Below, one piece after another: positions 10,737-19,223 of a DNA stretch of 64,000 nucleotides; within the stretch, counting starts at the first letter, position 1; each line of letters begins with the position of its first letter. A program made the translations under genes and the position numbers. This DNA comes from Aeromicrobium sp. Root236. GTDB taxonomy: Bacteria; Actinomycetota; Actinomycetes; Propionibacteriales; Nocardioidaceae. Under the pieces are notes generated by a model that searched no databases, was not told the DNA's origin, and saw nothing but the letters and a program-made list of their open reading frames with translations. The DNA is taken from positions 3,855,168-3,919,167 of the forward strand of contig NZ_LMIS01000001.1 of NCBI RefSeq assembly GCF_001428805.1, given 5' to 3'.

Positions 10737-11753
10737 ATGTCTGACGACCGCCGTCTCGACGTGCTGAGAGCCATCGTCGAGGACTACGTCGCGACGCAGG
10801 AGCCCGTGGGCTCGCGCTCGCTGCTCGACCGGCACCACCTGGGGGTCTCGCCGGCCACGATCCGCAACGACATGGCCGCGCTCGAGGACGAGGGCTACAT
10901 CATGCAGCCCCACACCAGCGCCGGCCGCATCCCGACCGACAAGGGCTACCGGATGTTCGTCGACCGGCTCGCGACGGTCAAGGCGTTGTCGCCGGCCGAG
11001 CGCCGGGCCATCGAGACGTTCCTGACCGGCGCGGTCGACGTCGACGACGTGGTGCAGCGCTCCGTGCGCGTCCTGGCCCAGCTCACCAACCAGGTCGCGA
11101 TCGTGCAATATCCCTCGCTGACCCGCTCGACGGTGCGCCACATCGAGGTCGTCGCCCTCGAGGGTGCTCGCGTCCTGCTCGTGGTCATCACGAGCAGCGG
11201 CCGGGTCGAGCAGCGCATCATCGAGCTCGTCGAGACCCCCTCCGAGCAGCTCGTCAGCGACGTCCGGTCGCGCATCACGCAGGCCACGGTCGGCCAGCGG
11301 CTGCCCGAGGCCTCGCTGCGGCTGGCCGACATGATCGAGACGTTCGCCCCCAACGACCGCCCGATCGTCACGTCGATCGTCACGACCCTGTCGCAGACTT
11401 TCACCAACGAGCGCTCCGACGAGCGCATCGCGGTCGGCGGCACGGCCAATCTCGTACGCTTCGGCAGCGACTTCGACACCGCGATCAAGCCGGTCCTCGA
11501 GGCGATCGAGGAGCAGGTCGTGCTGCTGAAGCTGCTCGGTGAGGCCACCGGTGGTCTCACGGTGCGCATCGGCAGCGAGACCGGCCACGAGAGCCTGTCG
11601 AGCACGGCCGTCGTCTCCTCGGCGTACGGGCTGGACGACCAGGCCCTCGCGACGCTCGGCACCGTCGGGCCGACCCGCATGGACTATCCCGCAACGATGG
11701 CCGCCGTCGGCGCCGTCGCCCGCTATGTCGGCCGCATGCTGGCCGACAACTGA
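10737..11753 (+). CDS. hrcA: Heat-inducible transcription repressor HrcA
   Basis: 338 residues. The N-terminal winged helix reads [20 protein letters not shown] followed by [20 protein letters not shown], the HrcA DNA-recognition region; the GAF-like and dimerisation parts follow. HrcA binds CIRCE elements and represses chaperone genes until heat shock, with folding assisted by GroEL. The ATG at 10737 follows GGAGAGGGGAT and gives [16 protein letters not shown] sits 23 bp upstream of the start, indicating autoregulation. dnaJ follows after 29 bp, in one operon. Confidence 0.96.
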   Translation: MSDDRRLDVLRAIVEDYVATQEPVGSRSLLDRHHLGVSPATIRNDMAALEDEGYIMQPHTSAGRIPTDKGYRMFVDRLATVKALSPAERRAIETFLTGAVDVDDVVQRSVRVLAQLTNQVAIVQYPSLTRSTVRHIEVVALEGARVLLVVITSSGRVEQRIIELVETPSEQLVSDVRSRITQATVGQRLPEASLRLADMIETFAPNDRPIVTSIVTTLSQTFTNERSDERIAVGGTANLVRFGSDFDTAIKPVLEAIEEQVVLLKLLGEATGGLTVRIGSETGHESLSSTAVVSSAYGLDDQALATLGTVGPTRMDYPATMAAVGAVARYVGRMLADN

Positions 11754-11782
11754 ACCCACGTGATCAAGGAACCCCACGACTG

Positions 11783-12931
11783 ATGGCCCAGGACTACTAC
11801 GCAACGCTCGGTGTCGGGCGCGAAGCGACCGCCGACGAGATCAAGAAGGCGTACCGCAAGCTCGCGCGCCAGCTGCATCCCGACGTCAACAGCGAGCCGG
11901 ACGCCTCCGACCGCTTCAAGGAGGTCACGGTCGCCTACGAGGTGCTCTCGGACCCACAGAAGCGCTCCACGTACGACCGCGGCGGCGACCCGTTGAGCGC
12001 CCACGGCAGCGGCGGCTTCGGCGGCCAGGGCTTCAACTTCGACGACATCATGGATGCGTTCTTCGGCCAGAACGCCAGTCGCGGCCCCCGGCCCCGCACG
12101 CAGCGTGGCCAGGACGCCCTCCTCCGGCTCAACGTCGACCTCGCCGAGGCGGCGTTCGGCGTGACCCACGAGATCAAGGTCGACACGGCCGTCACCTGCA
12201 CGACGTGCCAGGGCAGCGGGGCGGCCAACGGCTCACAGCCCGTCACCTGCCGCACCTGCCACGGACACGGCGACGTCCAGCACGTGCAGCGCTCGCTGCT
12301 GGGCGACATCCGTACGTCGCGCCCGTGCCCCACGTGCCACGGGTTCGGCACCGTCATCCCCGAGCCGTGCCCCGAGTGCGCGGGTGAGGGACGGGTCCGC
12401 TCGCGCCGCTCGATCTCGGTCACGATCCCGGCCGGCGTCGACCAGGGCACCCGCATCCAGCTGTCGGGCGAGGGCGAGGTCGGACCCGGCGGTGGGCCGG
12501 CCGGCGACCTCTACCTCGAGATCAACGTCGCGCGCCACCCGGTCTTCCAGCGCAAGGGCGACCAGCTGTTCTGCCAGATCACGGTGCCGATGACGGCGGC
12601 CGCGCTCGGCACGCACCTGGACCTGCCGACACTCGAGGCCGACCTGCCCGAACCGGATGAGGGGTCGACGACGGTCGAGCTCGACGTCGCGCCCGGCACC
12701 CAGTCCGGCGACACGCTGACGATCAAGGGCCACGGCGTGCCGCGCCTGCGGGGCTCCGGTCGTGGCGACCTCAAGGTCCAGGTCATCGTCGAGACCCCCG
12801 CCCGGCTCGACGACGAGCAGCGGGAGCTCCTCGTTCAGCTGGCCAAGCTCCGCGACGAGGAGCGTCCCGAGGCCCTGATCGCCAACAACCACAAGGGTGT
12901 CTTCGGCAAGATCAAGGACGCGTTCAAGTGA
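11783..12931 (+). CDS. dnaJ: Chaperone protein DnaJ (second actinobacterial DnaJ, hrcA-linked)
   Basis: 382 residues, a type I Hsp40. The J domain carries HPD at 32-34. A short Gly/Phe linker ([12 protein letters not shown]) is followed by four zinc-finger repeats of the CxxCxGxG type, starting CTTCQGSG at 139 and ending CPECAGEG. The C-terminal client-binding domains complete the protein. It stimulates DnaK ATPase and delivers substrates. Linkage to hrcA rather than dnaK-grpE identifies the DnaJ2-type copy. Its last codons overlap the HIT-gene GTG start by 4 bp. Confidence 0.95.
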   Translation: MAQDYYATLGVGREATADEIKKAYRKLARQLHPDVNSEPDASDRFKEVTVAYEVLSDPQKRSTYDRGGDPLSAHGSGGFGGQGFNFDDIMDAFFGQNASRGPRPRTQRGQDALLRLNVDLAEAAFGVTHEIKVDTAVTCTTCQGSGAANGSQPVTCRTCHGHGDVQHVQRSLLGDIRTSRPCPTCHGFGTVIPEPCPECAGEGRVRSRRSISVTIPAGVDQGTRIQLSGEGEVGPGGGPAGDLYLEINVARHPVFQRKGDQLFCQITVPMTAAALGTHLDLPTLEADLPEPDEGSTTVELDVAPGTQSGDTLTIKGHGVPRLRGSGRGDLKVQVIVETPARLDDEQRELLVQLAKLRDEERPEALIANNHKGVFGKIKDAFK

Positions 12932-13278
12932 GCACCTCAGATCCGGACTGCATCTTCTGCAAGATCGTCGCGGGCGACATACCCGCCGAGATCGTCTCGA
13001 CCACCGAGCACACGGTGGCGTTCCGCGACCTCGACCCGCAGGCGCCGACGCACGTGCTCGTGATCCCCAAGCGGCACGAGCCCGACATCGGCAGCCTTGC
13101 GGCGGCCGATGCCGAGGCCACGATCGCGTTGCTCGCCGAGGCGAAGCAGATCGCCGAGACCGAGGGCAACGGGTCCTACCGGTTGGTCTTCAACACGGGG
13201 GCGGACGCCCACCAGACGGTGTTCCACTGCCACGCCCACGTGCTGGCCGGCCGCGCGCTCGGCTGGCCGCCCGGCTAG
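12928..13278 (+). CDS. HIT-family nucleotide hydrolase/transferase
   Basis: 116 residues. The histidine triad is H100-x-H102-x-H104 in [13 protein letters not shown], where the central His attacks the alpha-phosphate of nucleotide substrates (typically AMP-lysine or AMP-N linkages). C8 and C11 (DCIFCKI) form half of the zinc site usual in the HinT branch. The GTG start overlaps the dnaJ stop (GTGA), so translation is coupled. Placement after dnaJ and before phoH is conserved in actinobacteria. Its stop overlaps the convergent NmrA-like gene by 4 bp. Confidence 0.93.
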   Translation: MSTSDPDCIFCKIVAGDIPAEIVSTTEHTVAFRDLDPQAPTHVLVIPKRHEPDIGSLAAADAEATIALLAEAKQIAETEGNGSYRLVFNTGADAHQTVFHCHAHVLAGRALGWPPG

Positions 13279-14009
13279 TCCTGCTCGGCGAGCCAGGTGG
13301 CGAAGTCCGGGCCGGCGATGATCGCGTCCGGCCCCGGCAGGCACGCTCCGTCGGCCATGGCCTGGCTCTGGACCGACGTCTCCACCGTCAGCTGCTCACC
13401 ACGGTGGGCGATGAGCTGGCGGACGAGGTCGGCGAGGTCCTCGGGCTTCGGTCCGGCCAGCTCGACGCGCGTACGCGTCTCGGTGCCGTCGGCGAGGGCG
13501 AGCAGCAGCTTGGCGATCTCCTCGACGGCGACCGGCTGGGTCTTCATCTCCGGCAGCGACACGACGTCGCCCTGCCGGGACCACTCGAGCATCTGCGCGG
13601 GGAAGTTGAGGAACTGCGCGGCTCGCAGGATGCGCGGACCGGGTGCGTTCTCGATGACCGCCTTCTCCTGGGCGAGCTTGGCCACGTAGTAGCCGTAGTC
13701 GGGCATCGCGTCCACGCCGATGATCGAGAGGACGACGGTGCGCGCCACGCCGGCCTCCGTGGCTGCCTGGCCCAGGTTGCGGGCGACCGTGGTGAAGAAC
13801 TTCGTGGACGCCTCCTCGTCGATGCCGGGGCTGGCCGTGACGTCGATGACGGCGTCCACGCCGGCCAGGCGCTCGGCGAGGCCGTCGGGGGAGGTGAGGT
13901 CGATCCCGTTCTCTCGGGCCAGCCCGACGACCTCGTAGCCGGCAGCGGTGGCGGCGGCGACGACGTTTCGTCCGACGAGTCCGGTCGAGCCTGCGACGGC
14001 AATGCGCAT
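13275..14009 (-). CDS. NmrA-like NAD(P)-binding protein (atypical SDR)
   Basis: 244 residues with an N-terminal Rossmann fold, GSTGLVG at 7-13, as in NmrA/HSCARG-like atypical short-chain dehydrogenases. These often sense the NAD(P)+/NAD(P)H state or reduce quinones and lack a full catalytic Tyr-x3-Lys; here YYVAKLAQEK is near the expected place, so weak oxidoreductase activity is possible. The ATG at 14009 is preceded by GAGAGGATC. It is divergent from the RsrR-like regulator across palindromic sites, which argues it is that regulator's main target, as in Streptomyces venezuelae. Confidence 0.82.
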   Translation of the reverse strand: MRIAVAGSTGLVGRNVVAAATAAGYEVVGLARENGIDLTSPDGLAERLAGVDAVIDVTASPGIDEEASTKFFTTVARNLGQAATEAGVARTVVLSIIGVDAMPDYGYYVAKLAQEKAVIENAPGPRILRAAQFLNFPAQMLEWSRQGDVVSLPEMKTQPVAVEEIAKLLLALADGTETRTRVELAGPKPEDLADLVRQLIAHRGEQLTVETSVQSQAMADGACLPGPDAIIAGPDFATWLAEQD

Positions 14010-14029
14010 GATGTGATCCTCTCGTTGAG

Positions 14030-14067
14030 TCGGACACATTTTGTCCGAGTATGTCTTGATCATACTC
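14030..14067. promoter_or_regulatory. Two overlapping palindromic operators between the NmrA-like and RsrR-like genes
   Basis: TCGGACA (14030-14036) and TGTCCGA (14042-14048) form one inverted repeat with a 5-bp centre. GAGTATG (14047-14053) and CATACTC (14061-14067) form a second with a 7-bp centre. TGTCCGGGTAT (14078-14088) nearly repeats TGTCCGAGTAT (14042-14052). These lie in the 89-bp divergent promoter region and are probable RsrR-like binding sites; a -10-like TATAGT follows at 14086-14091. Confidence 0.75.
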
Positions 14068-14098
14068 AGATAATCGGTGTCCGGGTATAGTCGGGGGC

Positions 14099-14581
14099 AT
14101 GAAGATGTCGGCCGGAGTCGAATGGGCCCTGCACTGCTGCTCCGTGCTCAGCACCGCGAGCGCCCCGGTGCCGGCGCACCGTCTGGCCGAGCTGCACGGC
14201 GTCTCCAGGACGTACCTCGCCAAGCACCTGCAGGCGCTCTCGAAGGCTGGCCTGATCCACGCCATCGAGGGGCGTGACGGCGGCTATGAGCTGTCGCGGC
14301 CGGCGGGGGACGTCACGGTCTACGACGTCGTGCGTGCGGTCGACGGCCCTGAGGCGGCGTTCCGGTGCACCGAGATCCGGCAGCAGGGACCGCTGCCGAC
14401 CACGGGCGAGGCGTGCAAGGTGCCGTGCGGCATCGCGAAGGTCATGGCCGACGCCGAGCGCGCGTGGCGTGACTCGTTGCGCGGAGTGACGATCGCCGAC
14501 CTCGCCGCGACGGTCGACGCCAACCTGCCGGGCACGTGGGACACCGTGCGGCAGTGGTTGGCTGCGCCGAGCACCCAGTGA
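14099..14581 (+). CDS. rsrR: Rrf2-family regulator, RsrR-like [2Fe-2S] redox sensor
   Basis: 160 residues with the Rrf2 winged helix (PAHRLAELHGVSRTYLAKHL, about 25-44). The four residues reported as cluster ligands in Streptomyces RsrR are all present at the same numbers: E8, H33, C90 and C110. W9, the residue that moves on cluster reduction in RsrR, is also conserved. C106 is an additional Cys. Such proteins switch DNA binding by one-electron redox of a [2Fe-2S] cluster. The neighbouring divergent NmrA-like gene and palindromes match the RsrR locus. The symbol is by orthology inference. Confidence 0.85.
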   Translation: MKMSAGVEWALHCCSVLSTASAPVPAHRLAELHGVSRTYLAKHLQALSKAGLIHAIEGRDGGYELSRPAGDVTVYDVVRAVDGPEAAFRCTEIRQQGPLPTTGEACKVPCGIAKVMADAERAWRDSLRGVTIADLAATVDANLPGTWDTVRQWLAAPSTQ

Positions 14582-14622
14582 ATTCGCACGCTGTCACTGC
14601 GATTGCGTACGATTGAGACCAC

Positions 14623-15651
14623 ATGACTGACGACACCACACCTGCTCACACGTTCACGATCCCGTCGAGCGTTCCGGCAGTGGCCCTGCTCGGGCCCGCC
14701 GACGAATTCCTGCGCCTCATCGAGGACTCCTTCGAGGCGCGCATCCACGCGCGCGGAAACACCATCACGGTGACGGGTTCGCCCGCCGAGGCGGCCATGG
14801 TCGAGCGGCTGCTCGACGAGCTCGTGACGATCGTGCGCACGGGGCAGAACCTCACGCGCGAGACGGTCGAGCGCAGCGTCACGATGCTCCGCGCCGAGAC
14901 CGAGGAGAAGCCGGCCGAGGTGCTGAGCCTCAACATCCTGTCCAACCGCGGACGGACGATCCGGCCCAAGACCGTCAACCAGAAGCGCTACGTCGACGCG
15001 ATCGACAACCACACGATCGTGTTCGGCATCGGCCCGGCCGGCACCGGCAAGACCTACCTCGCGATGGCCAAGGCCGTCCAGGCACTCCAGGCCAAGGAAG
15101 TCACCCGCATCATCCTGACCCGGCCCGCCGTCGAAGCCGGCGAGCACCTCGGCTTCCTGCCGGGCACGCTGGGCGAGAAGATCGATCCCTACCTGCGCCC
15201 GCTCTACGACGCGCTGCACGACATGATCGACCCCGAGACGATCCCCAAGCTGCTGACGTCGGGCGTCATCGAGGTCGCACCGCTGGCCTACATGCGCGGC
15301 CGCACGCTCAACGACGCGTTCATCATCCTCGACGAGGCGCAGAACACGACGCAGGAGCAGATGAAGATGTTCCTGACGCGCCTGGGCTTCGGGTCCAAGA
15401 TCGTCGTGACCGGAGACGTCACGCAGGTCGACCTGCCGTCGAGCACCAAGAGCGGTCTGCGCGTCGTGCAGGACATCCTCGACGACGTGCGCGACATCCA
15501 CTTCTCGCAGCTGACCGCCAACGACGTGGTCCGCCACAAGCTCGTGGGCCGCATCGTCGCTGCCTACGACTCGTTCGAGGCCGACCGGCCGCAGCGCAGC
15601 CGCGTGGCAGAGGCGGGTGCAGAGCCGCATGAACGTCGACGTACTCAATGA
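14623..15651 (+). CDS. phoH: PhoH-like ATPase
   Basis: 342 residues. Walker A GPAGTGKT at 137-144 and the Walker B region [10 protein letters not shown] lie in a RecA/helicase-like ATPase domain. Residues 10-110 form a KH-like N-terminal region typical of PhoH/YbeZ. It pairs physically and genetically with YbeY in rRNA maturation and ribosome quality control, and in mycobacteria a PhoH was shown to be an RNA helicase/RNase. The ybeY start lies inside its 3' end (23-bp overlap), so translation is coupled. Confidence 0.93.
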   Translation: MTDDTTPAHTFTIPSSVPAVALLGPADEFLRLIEDSFEARIHARGNTITVTGSPAEAAMVERLLDELVTIVRTGQNLTRETVERSVTMLRAETEEKPAEVLSLNILSNRGRTIRPKTVNQKRYVDAIDNHTIVFGIGPAGTGKTYLAMAKAVQALQAKEVTRIILTRPAVEAGEHLGFLPGTLGEKIDPYLRPLYDALHDMIDPETIPKLLTSGVIEVAPLAYMRGRTLNDAFIILDEAQNTTQEQMKMFLTRLGFGSKIVVTGDVTQVDLPSSTKSGLRVVQDILDDVRDIHFSQLTANDVVRHKLVGRIVAAYDSFEADRPQRSRVAEAGAEPHERRRTQ

Positions 15652-16105
15652 GTCCGGCGCCGACGTCGATGTCGTCGGCCTGACCCGGCTGTGCCGCTTC
15701 ACGATGCGGCGCATGCGTCTCCACCCCGCCACCGAGCTGACCGTACGCCTCGTCGATCCCGAGACCATCGCCACGCTCAACGAGCAGTGGATGGGCAAGA
15801 AGGGGCCGACCGACGTGTTGTCGTTCCCGATGGACGAGCTCACGCCGGGCCGCGAGGGCGCCGAGAGCCCTGAGGGCTATCTCGGTGACATCGCCCTGTG
15901 TCCACAGGTCGCCGAGCAGCAGGCACCTGCTGCCGGCCACACCACGCAGGACGAGGTCGACCTGCTGACGGTGCACGGCATCCTCCACCTCCTGGGCTAC
16001 GACCACGCGGAGCCCGAGGAGCACAAGGAGATGTTCGGCATCCAGGGCCGGCTCCTGCTCGAGTGGCAACAGGCGGCCGAGGGCAAGGACCCCGAACAAC
16101 CGTGA
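15629..16105 (+). CDS. ybeY: Endoribonuclease YbeY (rRNA maturation factor)
   Basis: 158 residues. The zinc motif is H116-x3-H120-x5-H126 in HGILHLLGYDH, and the conserved Arg sits in LTVRLVDPE. YbeY is a single-strand-specific endoribonuclease needed for 16S 3'-end maturation and late-stage 70S quality control. The ATG at 15629 gives the standard [10 protein letters not shown] start; an earlier in-frame ATG at 15617 would add four residues. It overlaps phoH and is followed 10 bp later by the CNNM transporter gene. Confidence 0.95.
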   Translation: MNVDVLNESGADVDVVGLTRLCRFTMRRMRLHPATELTVRLVDPETIATLNEQWMGKKGPTDVLSFPMDELTPGREGAESPEGYLGDIALCPQVAEQQAPAAGHTTQDEVDLLTVHGILHLLGYDHAEPEEHKEMFGIQGRLLLEWQQAAEGKDPEQP

Positions 16106-16115
16106 CGAGCCCACG

Positions 16116-17423
16116 ATGAGCTGGGCGCCGATCGTCGTGTCGGTCGTCCTTGCGCTGGTCGCGGGCACCCTGGCCAGCGTCGACGCGGCCATCTCGGCGT
16201 TCTCCAAGGCGCGCGCCGAGGAGCTCGAGGACGAGGGCCGCGGGGGAGCGGGCCGCCTCGCCCAGATCCTCGAGGACCCGGCGCCCTACCTCAACTCGGT
16301 GCTGCTCGTGCGCGTCGTCGCCGAGACGTCGAGCGTCGTGCTGGTCGCCCTGTTCGTCGCCGATCACGTCGACGGGCTCTGGGGCCGTTTGCTCATCGCC
16401 GTCGGCATCATGGTCGTGGTCAGCTTCGTCCTGATCGGCGTCGGCCCCCGTACGCTCGGCCGTCAGCACGCCGAGTCCATCGCGCTCGCATCGGCGCTGC
16501 CGGTCATCGCGCTGACCCGCCTGCTCGGCCCGATTCCGCAGCTGCTGATCCTGCTCGGCAACGCCGTCACGCCCGGCAAGGGTTTCCGCGAGGGTCCATT
16601 CGCCTCCGAGGTCGAGGTGCGCGAGCTCGTCGACCTCGCCGCCGCCAGCTCCGTCATCGAGTCCGACGAGGGCAGGATGCTGCAGTCGGTGTTCGAGCTC
16701 GGCGACACGATCGCCCGCGAGGTCATGGTGCCCCGCACGGACCTGGTGTTCATCGAGCGCCACAAGACCCTGCGACAGGCGATGTCGTTGGCCCTGCGCA
16801 GCGGCTACTCCCGCATGCCGGTCATCGGCGAGAACCTCGACGACATCGTGGGCATGGCCTATCTCAAGGACATCACCAAGCGCGTCTTCGACAACCACGA
16901 CGCAGAGACCTCCGAGCGCATCGAGTCGATCGCCCGACCGTGCCTGTTCGTGCCCGACACCAAGCACGCGGACGACCTCCTCAAGGAGATGCAGGCCGAG
17001 CGCACGCACGTGGCGATCGTCGTCGACGAGTTCGGCGGCACGTCCGGGATGGTCACGATCGAGGACATCGTCGAGGAGATCGTCGGCGAGATCACCGACG
17101 AGTACGACACCGAACCCGAGGAGAGCGAGCAGCTCTCGGACGGCTCATGGCGGCTCAGCTCGCGGTTCGAGGTCGACGACCTCGAGGACCTGTTCGACAT
17201 CCCGATCGAGGACGAGGACGTCGACTCCGTCGGCGGGCTCATGGCCAAGCATCTCGGCAAGGTCCCGATCCGCGGCAGCGTCGTCGAGGTCGAGGGGCTG
17301 CGGTTCGAGGCCGAGGGGCCTTCGGGCCGGCGCAACCGCATCGGCCGCGTCCTCGTGAGCCGCATCGATCAACCCACAGACACCACAGCATCGAGAGGTT
17401 CGGACCATGGAACTCAGTCCTGA
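16116..17423 (+). CDS. CNNM/CBS-domain membrane protein (CorC/hemolysin C family)
   Basis: 435 residues. The N-terminal DUF21/CNNM membrane domain spans about 1-185 with three to four hydrophobic helices. Two CBS domains follow (about 205-325; markers MVPRTDLVFIE and IVVDEFGGTSGMVTIED), then the CorC_HlyC C-terminal domain (about 345-425). CNNM proteins export Mg2+ or couple Na+/Mg2+ exchange, sensing Mg-ATP at the CBS pair. It sits between ybeY and era as in other actinobacteria and overlaps the next gene by 17 bp. Confidence 0.9.
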   Translation: MSWAPIVVSVVLALVAGTLASVDAAISAFSKARAEELEDEGRGGAGRLAQILEDPAPYLNSVLLVRVVAETSSVVLVALFVADHVDGLWGRLLIAVGIMVVVSFVLIGVGPRTLGRQHAESIALASALPVIALTRLLGPIPQLLILLGNAVTPGKGFREGPFASEVEVRELVDLAAASSVIESDEGRMLQSVFELGDTIAREVMVPRTDLVFIERHKTLRQAMSLALRSGYSRMPVIGENLDDIVGMAYLKDITKRVFDNHDAETSERIESIARPCLFVPDTKHADDLLKEMQAERTHVAIVVDEFGGTSGMVTIEDIVEEIVGEITDEYDTEPEESEQLSDGSWRLSSRFEVDDLEDLFDIPIEDEDVDSVGGLMAKHLGKVPIRGSVVEVEGLRFEAEGPSGRRNRIGRVLVSRIDQPTDTTASRGSDHGTQS

Positions 17424-17736
17424 GGACGCCAAGCTGGTGACGCTCGCGCGTGCCTCGCGGGCCCGCACCGGCGCTGCCGAAGGCGCGGCCGTGCGTGACC
17501 TCGACGGTCGGACCTACGCGGCATCGACCGTGGCGCTCGAGTCGCTGCAGCTGGCCGCGCTCGACCTGGCCGTTGCCATGGCGGTGTCGTCGGGGGCCAA
17601 GGGCCTCGAGGCGGCGGCAGCCGTGACGGACGCCGACACGGTCGACACGGCAGCCGTACGCGACCTGGCCGGCACCGGCGTGAGCGTGCTCGTCGCCGAT
17701 GCCAGCGGCACCGTGGGATCGGTGCGTGAGTCATGA
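17407..17736 (+). CDS. Degenerate cytidine-deaminase-like protein
   Basis: 109 residues aligning in layout with the cytidine deaminase fold (TGAAEGAAVRDLDGRTYAAS and LESLQLAALDLAVAMAVSSG resemble the strand-helix around the zinc site). It contains no Cys and no His at all, so neither the H/C-A-E nor the P-C-x-x-C zinc motif can exist. It is thus a non-catalytic relative, as in the small conserved gene between CNNM and era of other actinobacteria. It overlaps both neighbours (17 bp and 4 bp), so it is co-translated with era. Function unknown; a structural or ribosome-related role is conceivable. Confidence 0.75.
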   Translation: MELSPEDAKLVTLARASRARTGAAEGAAVRDLDGRTYAASTVALESLQLAALDLAVAMAVSSGAKGLEAAAAVTDADTVDTAAVRDLAGTGVSVLVADASGTVGSVRES

Positions 17737-18650
17737 GCGAGTTCAAGTCCGGGTTCGCCTGCTTCGTCGGCCGTCCCAACGCCGGCAAGTCCACGCTGAC
17801 CAACGCGCTCGTGGGCGGCAAGATCGCCATCACGTCGTCCAAGCCGCAGACCACGCGCCACGCGATCCGCGGGTTGGTCAACCGCGCGGATGCCCAGCTG
17901 ATCCTGATCGACACCCCCGGGCTCCACAAGCCGCACACGCTGCTGGGTGAGCGCCTCAACGCGCTGGTGCGGTCGACGTGGTCCGAGGTGGACACGATCG
18001 GCATGTGCCTGCCGGCCAACGAGACGGTGGGTGAGGGCGACAAGTTCCTGATCCGCGAGCTCGCCCAGATCCGCCGCAAGCCCGTGTTCGCCATCGCCAC
18101 CAAGACCGACCTCGTCAAGCCCGACAAGCTCCGCGACCACCTGCTCCAGATCCAGCAGGCCGGCATCGACGCGGGCCTGCAGTGGCAGGAGATCATCCCG
18201 GTCTCGGCTGTGGCCAACGACCAGGTCGACCTGCTGGCCGACCTGTTGATCGGCACGCTCCCGCAGGGCCCTGCGCTCTACCCCGAAGGTCAGCTGACCG
18301 ACGAGCCCGAGGAGACGCTGATCGCCGAGATCATTCGCGAGGCGGCGCTGGAGGGCGTACGCGACGAGCTCCCGCACTCGATCGCGGTCGTCGTCGACGA
18401 GATGGTGCCGCGGCCCGATCGCCCGGAGGACAAGCCGCTGATCGACGTACGCGTCAACGTCTACGTCGAGCGTGACAGCCAGAAGGGCATCATCATCGGC
18501 AAGCAGGGCGCGCGCCTGCGTGAGATCGGCACCAGCTCGCGGTCCCAGATCGAGAAGCTGCTCGGCACCCCGGTCTATCTCGACCTGCACGTCAAGGTCG
18601 CCAAGGAGTGGCAGCGCGATCCCAAGCAGCTGCGCAAGCTCGGCTTCTGA
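17733..18650 (+). CDS. era: GTPase Era
   Basis: 305 residues. The G1 motif is GRPNAGKS (13-20), followed by the switch region KPQTTRHAI, DTPG and ATKTD. The C-terminal KH domain carries KGIIIGKQGARLREIG. Era binds the 3' end of 16S rRNA and checks 30S maturation. The odd feature is MCLPANETVGEGD in place of the usual D/E-rich segment, which is common in actinobacterial Era. The ATG overlaps the preceding stop (ATGA). It fits functionally with phoH-ybeY upstream. Confidence 0.96.
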   Translation: MSEFKSGFACFVGRPNAGKSTLTNALVGGKIAITSSKPQTTRHAIRGLVNRADAQLILIDTPGLHKPHTLLGERLNALVRSTWSEVDTIGMCLPANETVGEGDKFLIRELAQIRRKPVFAIATKTDLVKPDKLRDHLLQIQQAGIDAGLQWQEIIPVSAVANDQVDLLADLLIGTLPQGPALYPEGQLTDEPEETLIAEIIREAALEGVRDELPHSIAVVVDEMVPRPDRPEDKPLIDVRVNVYVERDSQKGIIIGKQGARLREIGTSSRSQIEKLLGTPVYLDLHVKVAKEWQRDPKQLRKLGF

Positions 18651-18652
18651 CC

Positions 18653-19180
18653 ATGGGCCAGTCGATCATCGACGGACACGTCGTGCGGCTGCGTGACTTC
18701 GAGCCCCGCGACGAGAGCCTCGTCGTCTCGGCGTCGCGTGATCCACTGATTCCGCTCGTCACGACCGTGCCGACGACTGAGGGTTCGGACGAAGCGCAGG
18801 CCTACATCGAGCGTCAGCGAACACGGCACCCTTCCGGAGTCGGCCATGCCTATGCGATCGCGCGCTCGACCGACGACGTCGCCGTCGGATACATCGGCCT
18901 CACGTTCGGGCCGGACGGGCGAGCCTCGGTCGGCTACTGGGTCGGCCCCGACCATCGCGGCGAGGGCTATGCCGCCGTCGCGCTGCGCGCTCTGGGCGAC
19001 TGGGCGTTGACCCAGCTGGGCATTCCTCGTCTCGAGCTCTACGTGGAGCCCTGGAACGAGGCGTCGATCCGCACAGCAGAGGACGCCGGGTTCGAGCGTG
19101 AGGGCCTGATGCGGTCCTGGCGGGTGGTCGGCGACACTCGCCGTGACATGTGGATGTACGCGCGCATCGCCCACCGGTGA
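18653..19180 (+). CDS. GNAT-family N-acetyltransferase (RimJ-like)
   Basis: 175 residues. The acetyl-CoA-binding segment VGPDHRGEGYAAVAL and the following LELYVEPWNEASIRTAEDAGF are typical of the RimJ/RimL subgroup that acetylates protein N-termini or small amines. The ATG at 18653 is 2 bp after the era stop, so it belongs to the same transcript. No substrate can be assigned. It ends convergent with a membrane-protein gene 43 bp away. Confidence 0.88.
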   Translation: MGQSIIDGHVVRLRDFEPRDESLVVSASRDPLIPLVTTVPTTEGSDEAQAYIERQRTRHPSGVGHAYAIARSTDDVAVGYIGLTFGPDGRASVGYWVGPDHRGEGYAAVALRALGDWALTQLGIPRLELYVEPWNEASIRTAEDAGFEREGLMRSWRVVGDTRRDMWMYARIAHR

Positions 19181-19223
19181 TCGTCAGCGTTGGGCCACGC
19201 CCTCGGACGTGAAGGCGGTGAGC

